From Candidatus Eiseniibacteriota bacterium (GTDB taxonomy: Bacteria; Eisenbacteria; RBG-16-71-46; CAIMUX01; WJJG01): 64,000 bases of DNA. The stretch lies in contig JAGMBO010000002.1 of assembly GCA_023129715.1 (NCBI GenBank), positions 1 through 64,000 on the forward strand, in the 5' to 3' direction. Made by a program: the position numbers and the translations under genes. The notes beneath the pieces were generated by a model. The model made no database searches and had not been told where the DNA came from. It was given only the letters and a program-made list of their open reading frames with translations. Below are positions 8,322 through 16,608 of the stretch, in pieces (within the stretch, counting starts at the first letter, position 1; the number at the start of each line of letters is the position of its first letter).

Positions 8322-11279
8322 CTAGAAGAGCTCGACGCTCACCGATCCGCGCAGCATGAAGGGATGTCCATAGTGGCGGGGATCGATCAGCCGCTCGTGG
8401 TAGTCGCCCGGATCGATCTCACCCGACTCCTCGGTGCTTCCGGGACAGCCGGGCCGGCCCAGGCAGCCATCCTCGTCAGGCTGGCCGGTTGCGCGATAGA
8501 TCGCAATCACGTTTTCCCGGTCGATCACATTGAGTGCCTCGATGGTCAGGGTGGCAAATCGCGATCCCAGGGCGAAGCGCCGTTGGAGCGCGAGATCGAG
8601 ATCGAAGGTGATCGGCAGGCGCTCTCCGTTGGGATCCTCGCCGGTGGGGACCGTCTCCCAGGCGGGATCGTCGGGACCGCGCTCGGGCGCTGCCGTTCCG
8701 GGAGGGATCACCGACGGGTAAACATAGGCCTGGGTGAAGGGACGCCCGCTCTCGAGGCGGCCGATGATCCCGAGCGTCCAGCCCCCCGCCAGAACTGCGG
8801 TCCAGTGGGCACCGCGCGCCGAGGCCGGCAGACGGCCGATGAGTGCTAGGCTAAGGCAGTGGGGCCGGTCGAGGTTGCCGGGCCGGGTTGCCTCGCGCAC
8901 GCTGCCGTCCGACCCGAATTCCTCGACCAGACTGCCCAAGGGCCCCGCGTAGCCCTCGCTCTCATACTCGCCGGGCGGCCGGTCGGGGTAGATCCAGCGC
9001 GCATCGAGCAGGGGCGGTTCGAACCGGTCGCTCTCGAGGCGGCTCCAGTCATAGGCGAGCCGGGCCCAGAGAGCCCCCTCCCGCCGGCCGGCGACGGCTT
9101 CGAAGTGGAGTCCCCACTGCCGCAGGGTACCGCCGTTCTCATAGATCGGGACCCAGTCCCCATCCTGAAGCAATCCGCGGAATTCACCCAGATGAGCGGC
9201 GCTCATCGTGATCGCATCGTCGAGACGCGCGGCATAGCCGGCCAGGGCCAGACGCCCGGTCAAGATGCCGGCGGGCCAAGGCACCGCCAAGCCGATCTCC
9301 GCCGCGCGCTCGAGTTCGGGCTCGAGGGCGGGGTTGCCCATGACTCCCTCGGGATCCACGTTCTGGACGAGGTAGGCGCGGGGCGAATAGAGCGCCTCGA
9401 GCGGAGGGAGAAGCGCCCGCTGATGGACGCTCGCCCAGTAGGTGAGGCGTGGGCTCGGCCGGCGGGCATAGGTCAGGTGGACCTGCGGGCGCAGGTGCCA
9501 TTGGGGGGCGGAGAAGTCGGCCCCGTCGAGGAGCACGTTCTCGCCCAGGGGATGTCGGGCATCGGCCAGCACCGAGTCGCGCGCGGAGAAGAGCAAGCCG
9601 CCGGCCGCGAGGTGCAGGTGTCCGCCGTCGCTGATCGTCCGATCGAGCGTGACCGCCAGATCCCCGGCAAACGGAGTCCCCGGCGGGAAGGGGTCGTCGC
9701 CCGGCTTGCCGGTGGTCGGATCGTGCCCGATCAGCAGCGCCCGGCTCAGATTGGTGCCCCCGCTGGTGAGCAGGGTGGGGGCATAGTGATCGAAGCGCCG
9801 GTAGGTGAGGAAGCGCCCGCTCGCGATCGCCGCCAGCCGCGTCGACGCTCCGCGGACTTCGCTGAACCGCAAGCGCATCCGCCATTCGCGCGTGTGTTTC
9901 CACTGATAGTAATCGTAGACGTGCGCGTCGCCGAACTCGCTGCCGTCGTTGCCCTGCCAGTAGAGACCGTCTTCTCCGGCTCCCGGATTTCCGCCCGGCT
10001 GGAGGTAGTGGGCCAGGGTCTCGCGATGCACGCCGTCGCTATAGGATGATTCGTAGGTGTCGAGGCCGAGCGAGAGCTGAAGGGAACGGCGGTGGCTGAG
10101 TCGCAGTGTTGCCGTCGCCTCGCCCTGCAGCCAGGTCGTCTCTTCGTGAGGCATGTGATCGAGGTTGCGGCGATAGCTTTCGAGGAAGTGATTGCGCCGC
10201 CATCCCCTGGCCGTCAGGCCCAAGGCGAGTCCCCAGCGTTGCCGATCCTGCTCCGGCTCTCCCATGGAGAGGCTGGAGAGGACTCGCCCATTCTCGGCGA
10301 GCAGTGCCGCCGCCGGGGAGCCGAAGGTGAGTCGCGCGATCAGGTCGAGGCGGCGGGCGTCGTTGCCCGGCAGAATCCGCTCGGCGCGCGCGCGCGGACT
10401 GGCGTCGGGCTGGCGGCAGTGACGGATCCAGAGGTGTCCGCGGGCGTTGAGCCCCAGGAGCGGCCGCGGGTCGAGGCGGGCGTGCCCGGTGGCGATCTCC
10501 TCATCGTGCAAGCTCGTTTGGTAGCCGGCGGTCACGTGCAGCGCTGGGGAATCTCCTCCCGAGAAGGTGAAGCTGCGCTCCCGTGGGCGCACATCGCCGG
10601 CCCCCGTCGTCAGACTCCAGGGCTCTCCGTCGAGCTGGTGCGGGGAGAGCGAGAGTCGAGCGGCCGCCGCCGCATCGCCGTTGATCAGGAGCTGACGCCG
10701 TTCGGCGGGGACGGCCATCGGCTGCCCATCCAACGTTGCGCCCGGCCGCCAGCGCACGCGGGTATCGAGCGCCCCCAGGATCACCCCGGCATCACCCGGC
10801 AGGGCCTCCAGCGCTTTCCGCGCGAGCTGCAACTGGGTGCCGAGTGCTTCTGCGCCCGCCTCGGCTGCGCTCAAGCGCGGCGGATCGCCGGCGAAGGTCA
10901 CGGAGACGATTGCTCCCTCCGCGAGGGTGAAGCGGGTCCCCGGCTGCGTTGCGGATCGGCCGGCAGTCGCCTCCGCCCCCGGGGCGCCCGGGAAGAAGAT
11001 CGCCTGGTACTCACCCGCCGGCAGGCACCAGAGCATCGTCTCTCCCGGTTCCAGCGCGACGGATTGCTGCCACTCCGAATCGTGGGTCAGTTGGAGCCGG
11101 CCCGCGCGGATCGTCTGCACGCGCAGGTCCCCCTCGGGCGCGAGGGCGTGCGCGGCACAGAATGCAGGAAGCAGAAAGATCGCCGTGCAGATGAGGAAGA
11201 AACTGCTTCCCAGTGATCGGGATGGGAAGCACAGGTGGGAAGGTCGTGGGATTGATCGGCAACGGCCCTCTCGATTCAT
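8322..11279 (-). CDS. TonB-dependent-receptor-like outer-membrane barrel protein
   Basis: 985 residues from the ATG at 11279, chosen for the GGGGAG just upstream and the signal peptide that follows (FFLICTAIFLLPAFCAAHA). Residues ~40-110 resemble a carboxypeptidase-regulatory-like beta domain (VALEPGETMLWCLPAGEYQA). A divergent plug-like segment follows (QLARKALEALPGDAGVI). The long C-terminal part has alternating aromatic/polar strands, the NPALEPELERAAEIG motif typical of TonB-receptor barrels, LNVIDRENV, and a terminal SVSVELF strand ending in Phe. No TonB box is recognisable. It should form an outer-membrane barrel for import or secretion-related transport; the substrate is unknown. It could also be a barrel of another class. 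Confidence 0.7.
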   Translation of the reverse strand: MNREGRCRSIPRPSHLCFPSRSLGSSFFLICTAIFLLPAFCAAHALAPEGDLRVQTIRAGRLQLTHDSEWQQSVALEPGETMLWCLPAGEYQAIFFPGAPGAEATAGRSATQPGTRFTLAEGAIVSVTFAGDPPRLSAAEAGAEALGTQLQLARKALEALPGDAGVILGALDTRVRWRPGATLDGQPMAVPAERRQLLINGDAAAAARLSLSPHQLDGEPWSLTTGAGDVRPRERSFTFSGGDSPALHVTAGYQTSLHDEEIATGHARLDPRPLLGLNARGHLWIRHCRQPDASPRARAERILPGNDARRLDLIARLTFGSPAAALLAENGRVLSSLSMGEPEQDRQRWGLALGLTARGWRRNHFLESYRRNLDHMPHEETTWLQGEATATLRLSHRRSLQLSLGLDTYESSYSDGVHRETLAHYLQPGGNPGAGEDGLYWQGNDGSEFGDAHVYDYYQWKHTREWRMRLRFSEVRGASTRLAAIASGRFLTYRRFDHYAPTLLTSGGTNLSRALLIGHDPTTGKPGDDPFPPGTPFAGDLAVTLDRTISDGGHLHLAAGGLLFSARDSVLADARHPLGENVLLDGADFSAPQWHLRPQVHLTYARRPSPRLTYWASVHQRALLPPLEALYSPRAYLVQNVDPEGVMGNPALEPELERAAEIGLAVPWPAGILTGRLALAGYAARLDDAITMSAAHLGEFRGLLQDGDWVPIYENGGTLRQWGLHFEAVAGRREGALWARLAYDWSRLESDRFEPPLLDARWIYPDRPPGEYESEGYAGPLGSLVEEFGSDGSVREATRPGNLDRPHCLSLALIGRLPASARGAHWTAVLAGGWTLGIIGRLESGRPFTQAYVYPSVIPPGTAAPERGPDDPAWETVPTGEDPNGERLPITFDLDLALQRRFALGSRFATLTIEALNVIDRENVIAIYRATGQPDEDGCLGRPGCPGSTEESGEIDPGDYHERLIDPRHYGHPFMLRGSVSVELF

Positions 11280-11741
11280 GAGATCTCCCCCGAGACGGAG
11301 CTGGTTCTGGTTCAATCCGGCGCCCCCGCGGCGCCCCTTTCCGGGTCCGGGGAGCTGGCCGGTCACAATCTACACTATAGGTGGGCAGTTCCCATACCGG
11401 GGTCTCTGCCGCCCTCTCCGTCCCACATGGCGGGTCAGGATTCCCCCTTCGCCTGGGCGCGGATGCGCGTCCGACGCTGCGGCGTTGCGTTCTTGCCTGC
11501 TGATCAGAACGGCGCTGCACGGATTTCGAAGGTGCCGATTCCATCCGGTCCGCTCGCCAACTCGGACTCCGCCGAACCGCGCAAAGTGATTTGGTCAGAA
11601 AGGCCCATGGACACTATGATGGCGGTCGTTTGTTGCATCGGCGAGTCTCCGCGCCCGGTGCGTGCCCATGTTCTGGCCGCGCGGGTGGGGAGGGACCGCG
11701 ATGCGAAACGCTCCGATGCGCGAAGCGCCGGGAGATCGCCC
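11280..11741. other. Divergent intergenic region
   Basis: 462 bp between two divergently transcribed secreted-protein genes. On the minus strand a TATAGT (11374-11379) could be a -10 box for the barrel gene, without a clear -35. A better candidate for the plus strand is listed separately at 11591-11620. Open frames continue upstream of 11742 but look noncoding. Confidence 0.4.
11591..11620 (+). promoter_or_regulatory. Candidate sigma-70-type promoter
   Basis: TTGGTC (11591-11596), an 18-bp spacer and TATGAT (11615-11620) lie in a locally AT-richer stretch and would give a leader of about 115 nt for the gene starting at 11742. Match seen by eye only. Confidence 0.4.
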
Positions 11742-14700
11742 ATGGAAGATCGAGTGCGTCCCTGCGGAACAACGCCCCGCTCCTCTGCCTGCTTGGTTCC
11801 TGCCCCTTGGGGGTGGCGTGCCGCGGCATTGCTGCTCGCCGGTTTGGTGCTGTTCTCGGGCGCGGGAATGGGGGCGGGGCATGACCAGCCTGCTGCGCAG
11901 CGCCCACTCTTTGTTGCCGGACTCGATTCCCTCAGCGGCGCGACTCTGGGCCGGGCCTTGGAGTATCTCGAGGCGGAGCCGGCGGAGCTCGGATTCGACA
12001 AGCTCTACGCGGAGGACGATACCTTCCGCCTAGGCATCGTCGAGCGGCTGCTGGGGGATCCGTTGGCGGTCCCCGGCTGGCAGGCGAGGACGGTGGGGCG
12101 CATTCGCGAGGAGCTGCGCGACAGTCCCGCTGGGCTACCCGTACTGCTGGGAGAGCTCGCCGAGGCTCCCATCGGGCCTGCCGGGAAGTCGGTGACGGGG
12201 GTCACGGTCACGTCATCGAACAGGCCTGTCTTCGGTGAGGCATCACCCGCTGCCCGCGGTCGCTTCGGTGGGGCCATCGACCGATTCCTCGCTTCTGCGC
12301 GCGAGGCCGAGATCCTGCTCGAAGATGCCTTCGCCGAGTTCTCCGCGGAGGAGCGCACGCGTCTGATCACTCTGGCTCCTGCCTTCTGGGGAGAAGAGGA
12401 TCATCCGCACGACCGCGCCAAGAAGGGGCGCCTGCACTTCGAGCAGGGCATCGCCGTCGACACGACGCTCGAGTTCTCATCCGATCCGATACTCGATTTG
12501 GCGGCACGATTGGACCGGCCGGCGTTGACGCGCGCCGCGCACACCTTCCTGTGGGCCTGGGAGGCGTTGTGTGCCGATGCCGAACACTACCTCGATCCGC
12601 AGGCGCCGCCGCCGGGCCAGGATCGAGAGGCGGCCATGCCGCCGGGCCGGGATCGAGAAGCGGCCATGCCGCCGGATCGCGGAGCCGCCGGGGAGGCGGC
12701 CGCTGAGCCTGCGTTGATGGCGAGCGCTGGCGGCCGGATTCTGGCGCAGTGCAGCACACCCTGGGGGCATCTGGTCGTCGGTGGTCCCGGGACGAATCAC
12801 TACCCGCCCGAGGTGCTTGCCGAGATCGCCTTTCTGATCGATCTGGGTGGAGACGACCTCTACCGGGGCCGGGCCGCCTCGGCCGTCGGAGATCTGCTCC
12901 GTCCCCTCGGGGCGCTCACCGATCTCGGTGGCGACGACCTCTACGACGCCCGGGGCTACGACTATGCGCTGGGTGGGGCGCTGCTGGGCATCGCGGTTCT
13001 GCAGGACCATGGCGGAGACGACACCTATCGAGGCGCCGACGGCTCGCTGGGGGCCGGCTTCTTCGGCGCCGGTCTGCTCTACGATCAGGGCGGCAACGAT
13101 CTCTTCACGGGCGGCAATTTCTGTCAGGGCGCCGGCGCCTGCGGGTTCGGCGCGCTTGTCTCGATGGCCCATCCCGCAGCCCCTCCCGGCCGGGAGGTCG
13201 AGGCCGCACGCGCGGTCGCCGCCGGATTGGCCAAGACACCGGGCACCGGTGCGCTGCCGGTGCGCTACGACGAGAACGACAGCTATCGCTGCGCCCGCCA
13301 AGCGCAGGGGTTCGGCTCGACCTTCGGCGTCGGGTTGCTCTACGACCAGGCCGGGGGGGACACCTACAGCGCCGGCGGGCGCTATCGTCACGCGCCGTTG
13401 TTGCCCGATGACTTCCAGTCCCTGGCGCAGGGCTTCGCGATCGGCTTCCGTCCGCGGGCCGCGGGTGGGATCGGTATCCTGATCGATGAGGAAGGCAACG
13501 ACTTCTATGACGCCGAGGTCTGTGCCCAGGGCGTCAGCTATTGGTATTCGCTCGGCTTGCTCTTCGACGGCGGGGGCAATGACAGCTACGTCGCGACTCA
13601 GTATGCGCAGGGCGCCGGCGTCCATCTGGCCGTCGGGTCCCTGTGGGACCGCGGTGGGGATGATCAGTACATCTCGCAGTTCGGTGTCACCCAGGGAACC
13701 GCCCACGATCTCTCCGTCGGCTGGCTGCTCGACGAGGGGGGCGATGACTACTACCTGGTCAGTGACGGGCAGGGGATGAGCATCACCAACTCGGCCGCGA
13801 TCTTCATCGATGTCCAAGGCGATGACTTCTACGCCACACCCCGCGGCGGGCAGGGCAAGGTCACCTGGGCGCGCGGATTCTGCGGCGCGGCGCTCTTCCT
13901 CGACCTCGAGGGCGCCGACACCTACACGCGCGATGCCGCCGGGAGCGATGGCGCCGTTTGGCAGCTCGACGTCAACACGCTGGGCATCGATCTCGATCGC
14001 GACCTGCAGCTGCCCGACGAGGTGTTGCCCGAGATCGAACTGACCGCGCAAGATTCGGCGCGCGCCGTGCCCGAGCTCTTCGAAACCGCCTCGCTCTGGG
14101 AAGTCGGCAGCGCGCGTGAGAAGGTCCGCCGCGCCCGCCAGGCGCTGATCGCACGCGGCAGCGCGGCGGTCGACTACGCCGTGGGCGAGAAGCTCGGCAC
14201 GCGCGAAGGCCTCGAGTATCGCGCCCTGCGCGAGCTGGCCCGCGCCCATCCCGATACCTTCGCCGCCCGGATCATTCCCTTGCTCGACGATGCCGACTAC
14301 GAGGTCCAGCGCAATGTGATCGGTCTATTGGGAGACTTGCCGTGGGAGCCGGCGCGTGAACCGCTGGTCGCGATGCTGCGGTCGAAGGCCTCCCGGCGCC
14401 ATTGGACGCGCATCATCCATGCCCTCGGCCGGATCGGGGATCACGCCGCGGCGCCGGCCATTCGCCCCTTCCTCGAGGACGAGGGGGAGCGGCGGCGGAT
14501 CTACAGCCTGGCGGCTCTGGCGAGCCTTGCCGATACGACGGCGCTACCGGCGATCGTCGCCCGCCTCGATGATCCTCTGCTGACCGTACGTGCCGCCGCA
14601 TCGGCCGCGTTGACGGTGTTGCCGACGCCCGCGGTGGCGCCGCTCTGCGGCCTGCTGGAAGCGGGGCCCACTCATCCCGCGATCGGTCTGCGCACATTGG

Positions 14701-14969
14701 GGAAGATCGCGGTGGCGCTGCGTGACAGCACGGCGCGCGGGGATCTCGTCGCCCGGGGCATGGCCCGCCGGGTCTTGATGAACGTGCTGGAACGCCTGGA
14801 TGCCGAGAGTCGGCCCGCCGCCCGGGCGGCGGCCGTGCGCGCGCTGATGGAACTCGGCGATGCCGAAACGTCGGCCTTTGTGCGTCTGAGTATGGAAGAC
14901 GAGTACGACCCGCTGGTGCTGCGGACCTATGCCCTTGCCTGCGCCCAACGGGGGGCGACGCCCGAGTAG
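11742..14969 (+). CDS. Secreted GGDD-repeat protein with C-terminal HEAT repeats
   Basis: 1075 residues from the ATG at 11742 (GGGAGA upstream). A hydrophobic segment (WRAAALLLAGLVLFSGAGM, near residue 30) acts as signal peptide or anchor. Residues ~60-290 are a helical module. Residues ~360-740 hold about twelve units of 22-35 residues with consensus G-x-L-x-D-x-G-G-[DN]-D-x-[YF]-x(4-10)-Q-G-x-G, for example GLLFDGGGNDSYVATQYAQG and GSLWDRGGDDQY. Residues ~785-1070 are HEAT-like helical repeats (VQRNVIGLLGDLPWEPAREP, IIHALGRIGDHAAAPAI). The Asp/Gly-rich turns recall calcium-binding beta-roll repeats, but the spacing is longer than in RTX proteins. A paralogue lies at 60821-63274. No family name known to me; a surface or periplasmic scaffold is inferred. 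Confidence 0.75.
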   Translation: MEDRVRPCGTTPRSSACLVPAPWGWRAAALLLAGLVLFSGAGMGAGHDQPAAQRPLFVAGLDSLSGATLGRALEYLEAEPAELGFDKLYAEDDTFRLGIVERLLGDPLAVPGWQARTVGRIREELRDSPAGLPVLLGELAEAPIGPAGKSVTGVTVTSSNRPVFGEASPAARGRFGGAIDRFLASAREAEILLEDAFAEFSAEERTRLITLAPAFWGEEDHPHDRAKKGRLHFEQGIAVDTTLEFSSDPILDLAARLDRPALTRAAHTFLWAWEALCADAEHYLDPQAPPPGQDREAAMPPGRDREAAMPPDRGAAGEAAAEPALMASAGGRILAQCSTPWGHLVVGGPGTNHYPPEVLAEIAFLIDLGGDDLYRGRAASAVGDLLRPLGALTDLGGDDLYDARGYDYALGGALLGIAVLQDHGGDDTYRGADGSLGAGFFGAGLLYDQGGNDLFTGGNFCQGAGACGFGALVSMAHPAAPPGREVEAARAVAAGLAKTPGTGALPVRYDENDSYRCARQAQGFGSTFGVGLLYDQAGGDTYSAGGRYRHAPLLPDDFQSLAQGFAIGFRPRAAGGIGILIDEEGNDFYDAEVCAQGVSYWYSLGLLFDGGGNDSYVATQYAQGAGVHLAVGSLWDRGGDDQYISQFGVTQGTAHDLSVGWLLDEGGDDYYLVSDGQGMSITNSAAIFIDVQGDDFYATPRGGQGKVTWARGFCGAALFLDLEGADTYTRDAAGSDGAVWQLDVNTLGIDLDRDLQLPDEVLPEIELTAQDSARAVPELFETASLWEVGSAREKVRRARQALIARGSAAVDYAVGEKLGTREGLEYRALRELARAHPDTFAARIIPLLDDADYEVQRNVIGLLGDLPWEPAREPLVAMLRSKASRRHWTRIIHALGRIGDHAAAPAIRPFLEDEGERRRIYSLAALASLADTTALPAIVARLDDPLLTVRAAASAALTVLPTPAVAPLCGLLEAGPTHPAIGLRTLGKIAVALRDSTARGDLVARGMARRVLMNVLERLDAESRPAARAAAVRALMELGDAETSAFVRLSMEDEYDPLVLRTYALACAQRGATPE
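12609..12690 (+). repeat. 30-bp in-frame tandem repeat
   Basis: Two full and one partial 30-bp units encoding PPGQDREAAM / PPGRDREAAM / PPDRG, in the linker just ahead of the GGDD repeats. The frame is preserved by the repeat length. Confidence 0.75.
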
Positions 14970-15000
14970 AGTCGGTGCCGGGACAGACGGCCGCAGGGGG

Positions 15001-15039
15001 ACGGTTGCGAGGATAGGGGACCGATTCCTCCGCAACCGT
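15001..15039 (+). terminator. Stem-loop downstream of the GGDD/HEAT gene
   Basis: ACGGTTGCG (15001-15009) pairs with CGCAACCGT (15031-15039), and the adjacent AGGA/TCCT extends the stem across a one-base bulge. It begins 31 bp after the stop codon. No U-tract follows, so this could be a transcript-end or stabilising hairpin rather than a classical intrinsic terminator. Confidence 0.45.
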
Positions 15040-15142
15040 GGCATTCTCTGCCGGCGGGCCGCTGTCCCGGCGACCATGCCCATTTCGTTGTGTCGACCTC
15101 AGGGGTCCCGGAGTGTCGCGCACGGAAGCCCCGTCGCGCGCA

Positions 15143-16246
15143 CTATGACTGGCGGATCTGGATCGAGCCGCTGCCGGCGTCGAGCCGGACGCGGCTGTTC
15201 CCGTCTCCGATCCGGAAGGAGATGTGGTCGGCGTGGCGCCGGTGCATGCGCACGCCGGGGACATCCACCCGGATCGACCCCGAACCCGTATCGGCGGTCA
15301 CCTGCGCCGAGGCATCCTCCGGCAACTCGATCTCGATCGATCCGCTGCCCGTATCGACGATGAAATCGCCGCTCCCCATCCGGTCCAACTCCAGCCGCAC
15401 CGATCCGCTGCCGGTGTCGATCTCGGTCTCATCGGCTTCGATGCGGTAGGCGCGCACCCTGCCACTGCCGGTGTCGATGGAGAGTTCCTCGCACACGATC
15501 CCGTCCGCGTGGACGCCGCCGCTGCCCGTATCGACCGTGATCTGCTCGCCCCGGCAGTCACTGATCTTCACCGAACCACTGCCGGTGTCGACGAGAACGT
15601 TGCCGGAGATCCCCGCGATCTCCACCGAGCCACTGCCGGTGTCGACCAGCAGATCGCCGGAGATGTCGCGGGCGGTGACGCCGCCGCTGATCGTATCGAG
15701 CTCCAATTCGCCCTCAGTGCCCTCGGCGATGACCTCGCCGACCCCGTGGCGCAGCTCGAGGCGCTTACCGCGCGGAACCTTGATGGTCACATCCGCCCAC
15801 AGCTCCATTCCGGAGCCCCCGCGGCGTACCCGGATCTTCTCGCCGCCGATGCTCCGCAGCAGGTCCCACAGGCTTCCGCCGCGCTCGACCAGCGAGCGGG
15901 CGTTGAAGGTGGTATTCGAGCCGCGCGGCAGGCGGGGATAGACGTAGTGCTGTTGCTCATCGACCGGGAAGAGGATCAAGACGCGCGCGTGGCGCCCCTC
16001 GGTCGTCTGGATCTCGATGAGATCCTCGGCGGCGTCCTCGCCCCGGACATCGACGAGGACCTCGAAGCGCGCGCCATCGGCGCGTTCGATGCGGATCTCC
16101 CCGATGAAGTTGACCAGCTTCAACTCCTCGGCATCGAGGCTGAATCCCCGCTGGAATTCCGCATCGGCTCCCGGGACGAGAATCCCGGCGGCGATCGCCA
16201 GGAGGCCGGTCAAGGTGGCCCTGTAGACCAGGTTCGTCGGCGTCAT
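15143..16246 (-). CDS. DUF4097-type secreted beta-helical protein
   Basis: 367 residues. The start MTPTNLVYRATLTGLLAIAA is preceded by GGGAGG and opens a signal peptide. The second half is built of regularly spaced D-T-G-S-G-S/G-V units (at least eight, residues ~195-320, e.g. LLVDTGSGSVEIAGISGNV), which is the signature of DUF4097/DUF2807 adhesin-like beta-helices. Such proteins are exported and often sit beside envelope-stress or anti-sigma genes, but none is adjacent here. Convergent with the repeat-protein gene on one side. The substrate or partner is unknown. Confidence 0.8.
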   Translation of the reverse strand: MTPTNLVYRATLTGLLAIAAGILVPGADAEFQRGFSLDAEELKLVNFIGEIRIERADGARFEVLVDVRGEDAAEDLIEIQTTEGRHARVLILFPVDEQQHYVYPRLPRGSNTTFNARSLVERGGSLWDLLRSIGGEKIRVRRGGSGMELWADVTIKVPRGKRLELRHGVGEVIAEGTEGELELDTISGGVTARDISGDLLVDTGSGSVEIAGISGNVLVDTGSGSVKISDCRGEQITVDTGSGGVHADGIVCEELSIDTGSGRVRAYRIEADETEIDTGSGSVRLELDRMGSGDFIVDTGSGSIEIELPEDASAQVTADTGSGSIRVDVPGVRMHRRHADHISFRIGDGNSRVRLDAGSGSIQIRQS

Positions 16247-16608
16247 CGTTCGTTCCTCCCTGGGAGTACGCCGGCCAGGCACTCCCGGCTGGATAGACCC
16301 TTCCCTCTCGTCCTATGCTACGGGACAGGCCGAGGTGAGGTTGCGGGCACAATCGAATCGGCCTGGTGCCATGCAACGGGACAGGCCGAGGTGAGGTTGC
16401 GGGCCCAGTGGGATCGCCGTGGCGGCTCGACGGCGTCGATGCTAGATTGGCGGTGACACGGCGGCGCCGGCGGCGATGCTCGGGGGATACGGCGCTGCGG
16501 TGGGGGCGGCTCCCGGGTGAGGAGTCGCTTGCCGGCGGGAGGTGGGCCCGTACCCCTGCGCGGCCTCTCGAGCCCGGAGCGGAGACCGATCGTGTGAGGG
16601 GCCGAATC
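16247..16608. other. Divergent intergenic region
   Basis: 362 bp between the DUF4097 gene and the receiver/PEP-synthase-like gene. Apart from the two 28-bp repeats it shows a TAGATT hexamer (16443-16448) with no clear -35 partner. Nothing else is convincing. Confidence 0.35.
16321..16404 (+). repeat. Two 28-bp perfect direct repeats
   Basis: The 28-bp string starting CGGGACAGGCCGAGGTGAGG occurs at 16321-16348 and again at 16377-16404, a period of 56 bp. It lies between two divergent genes and could be paired regulator sites or a recent local duplication. Confidence 0.8.

Noticed and set aside
12477-14249. 590-codon minus-strand frame
   Set aside because: Shadow of the GGDD-repeat gene; its apparent repeats mirror the coding repeats on the plus strand.
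15300-15700. CRISPR-like regular repeats
   Set aside because: The spaced DTGSGS-coding repeats are within an ORF and vary with the protein; no spacers, leader or cas genes.
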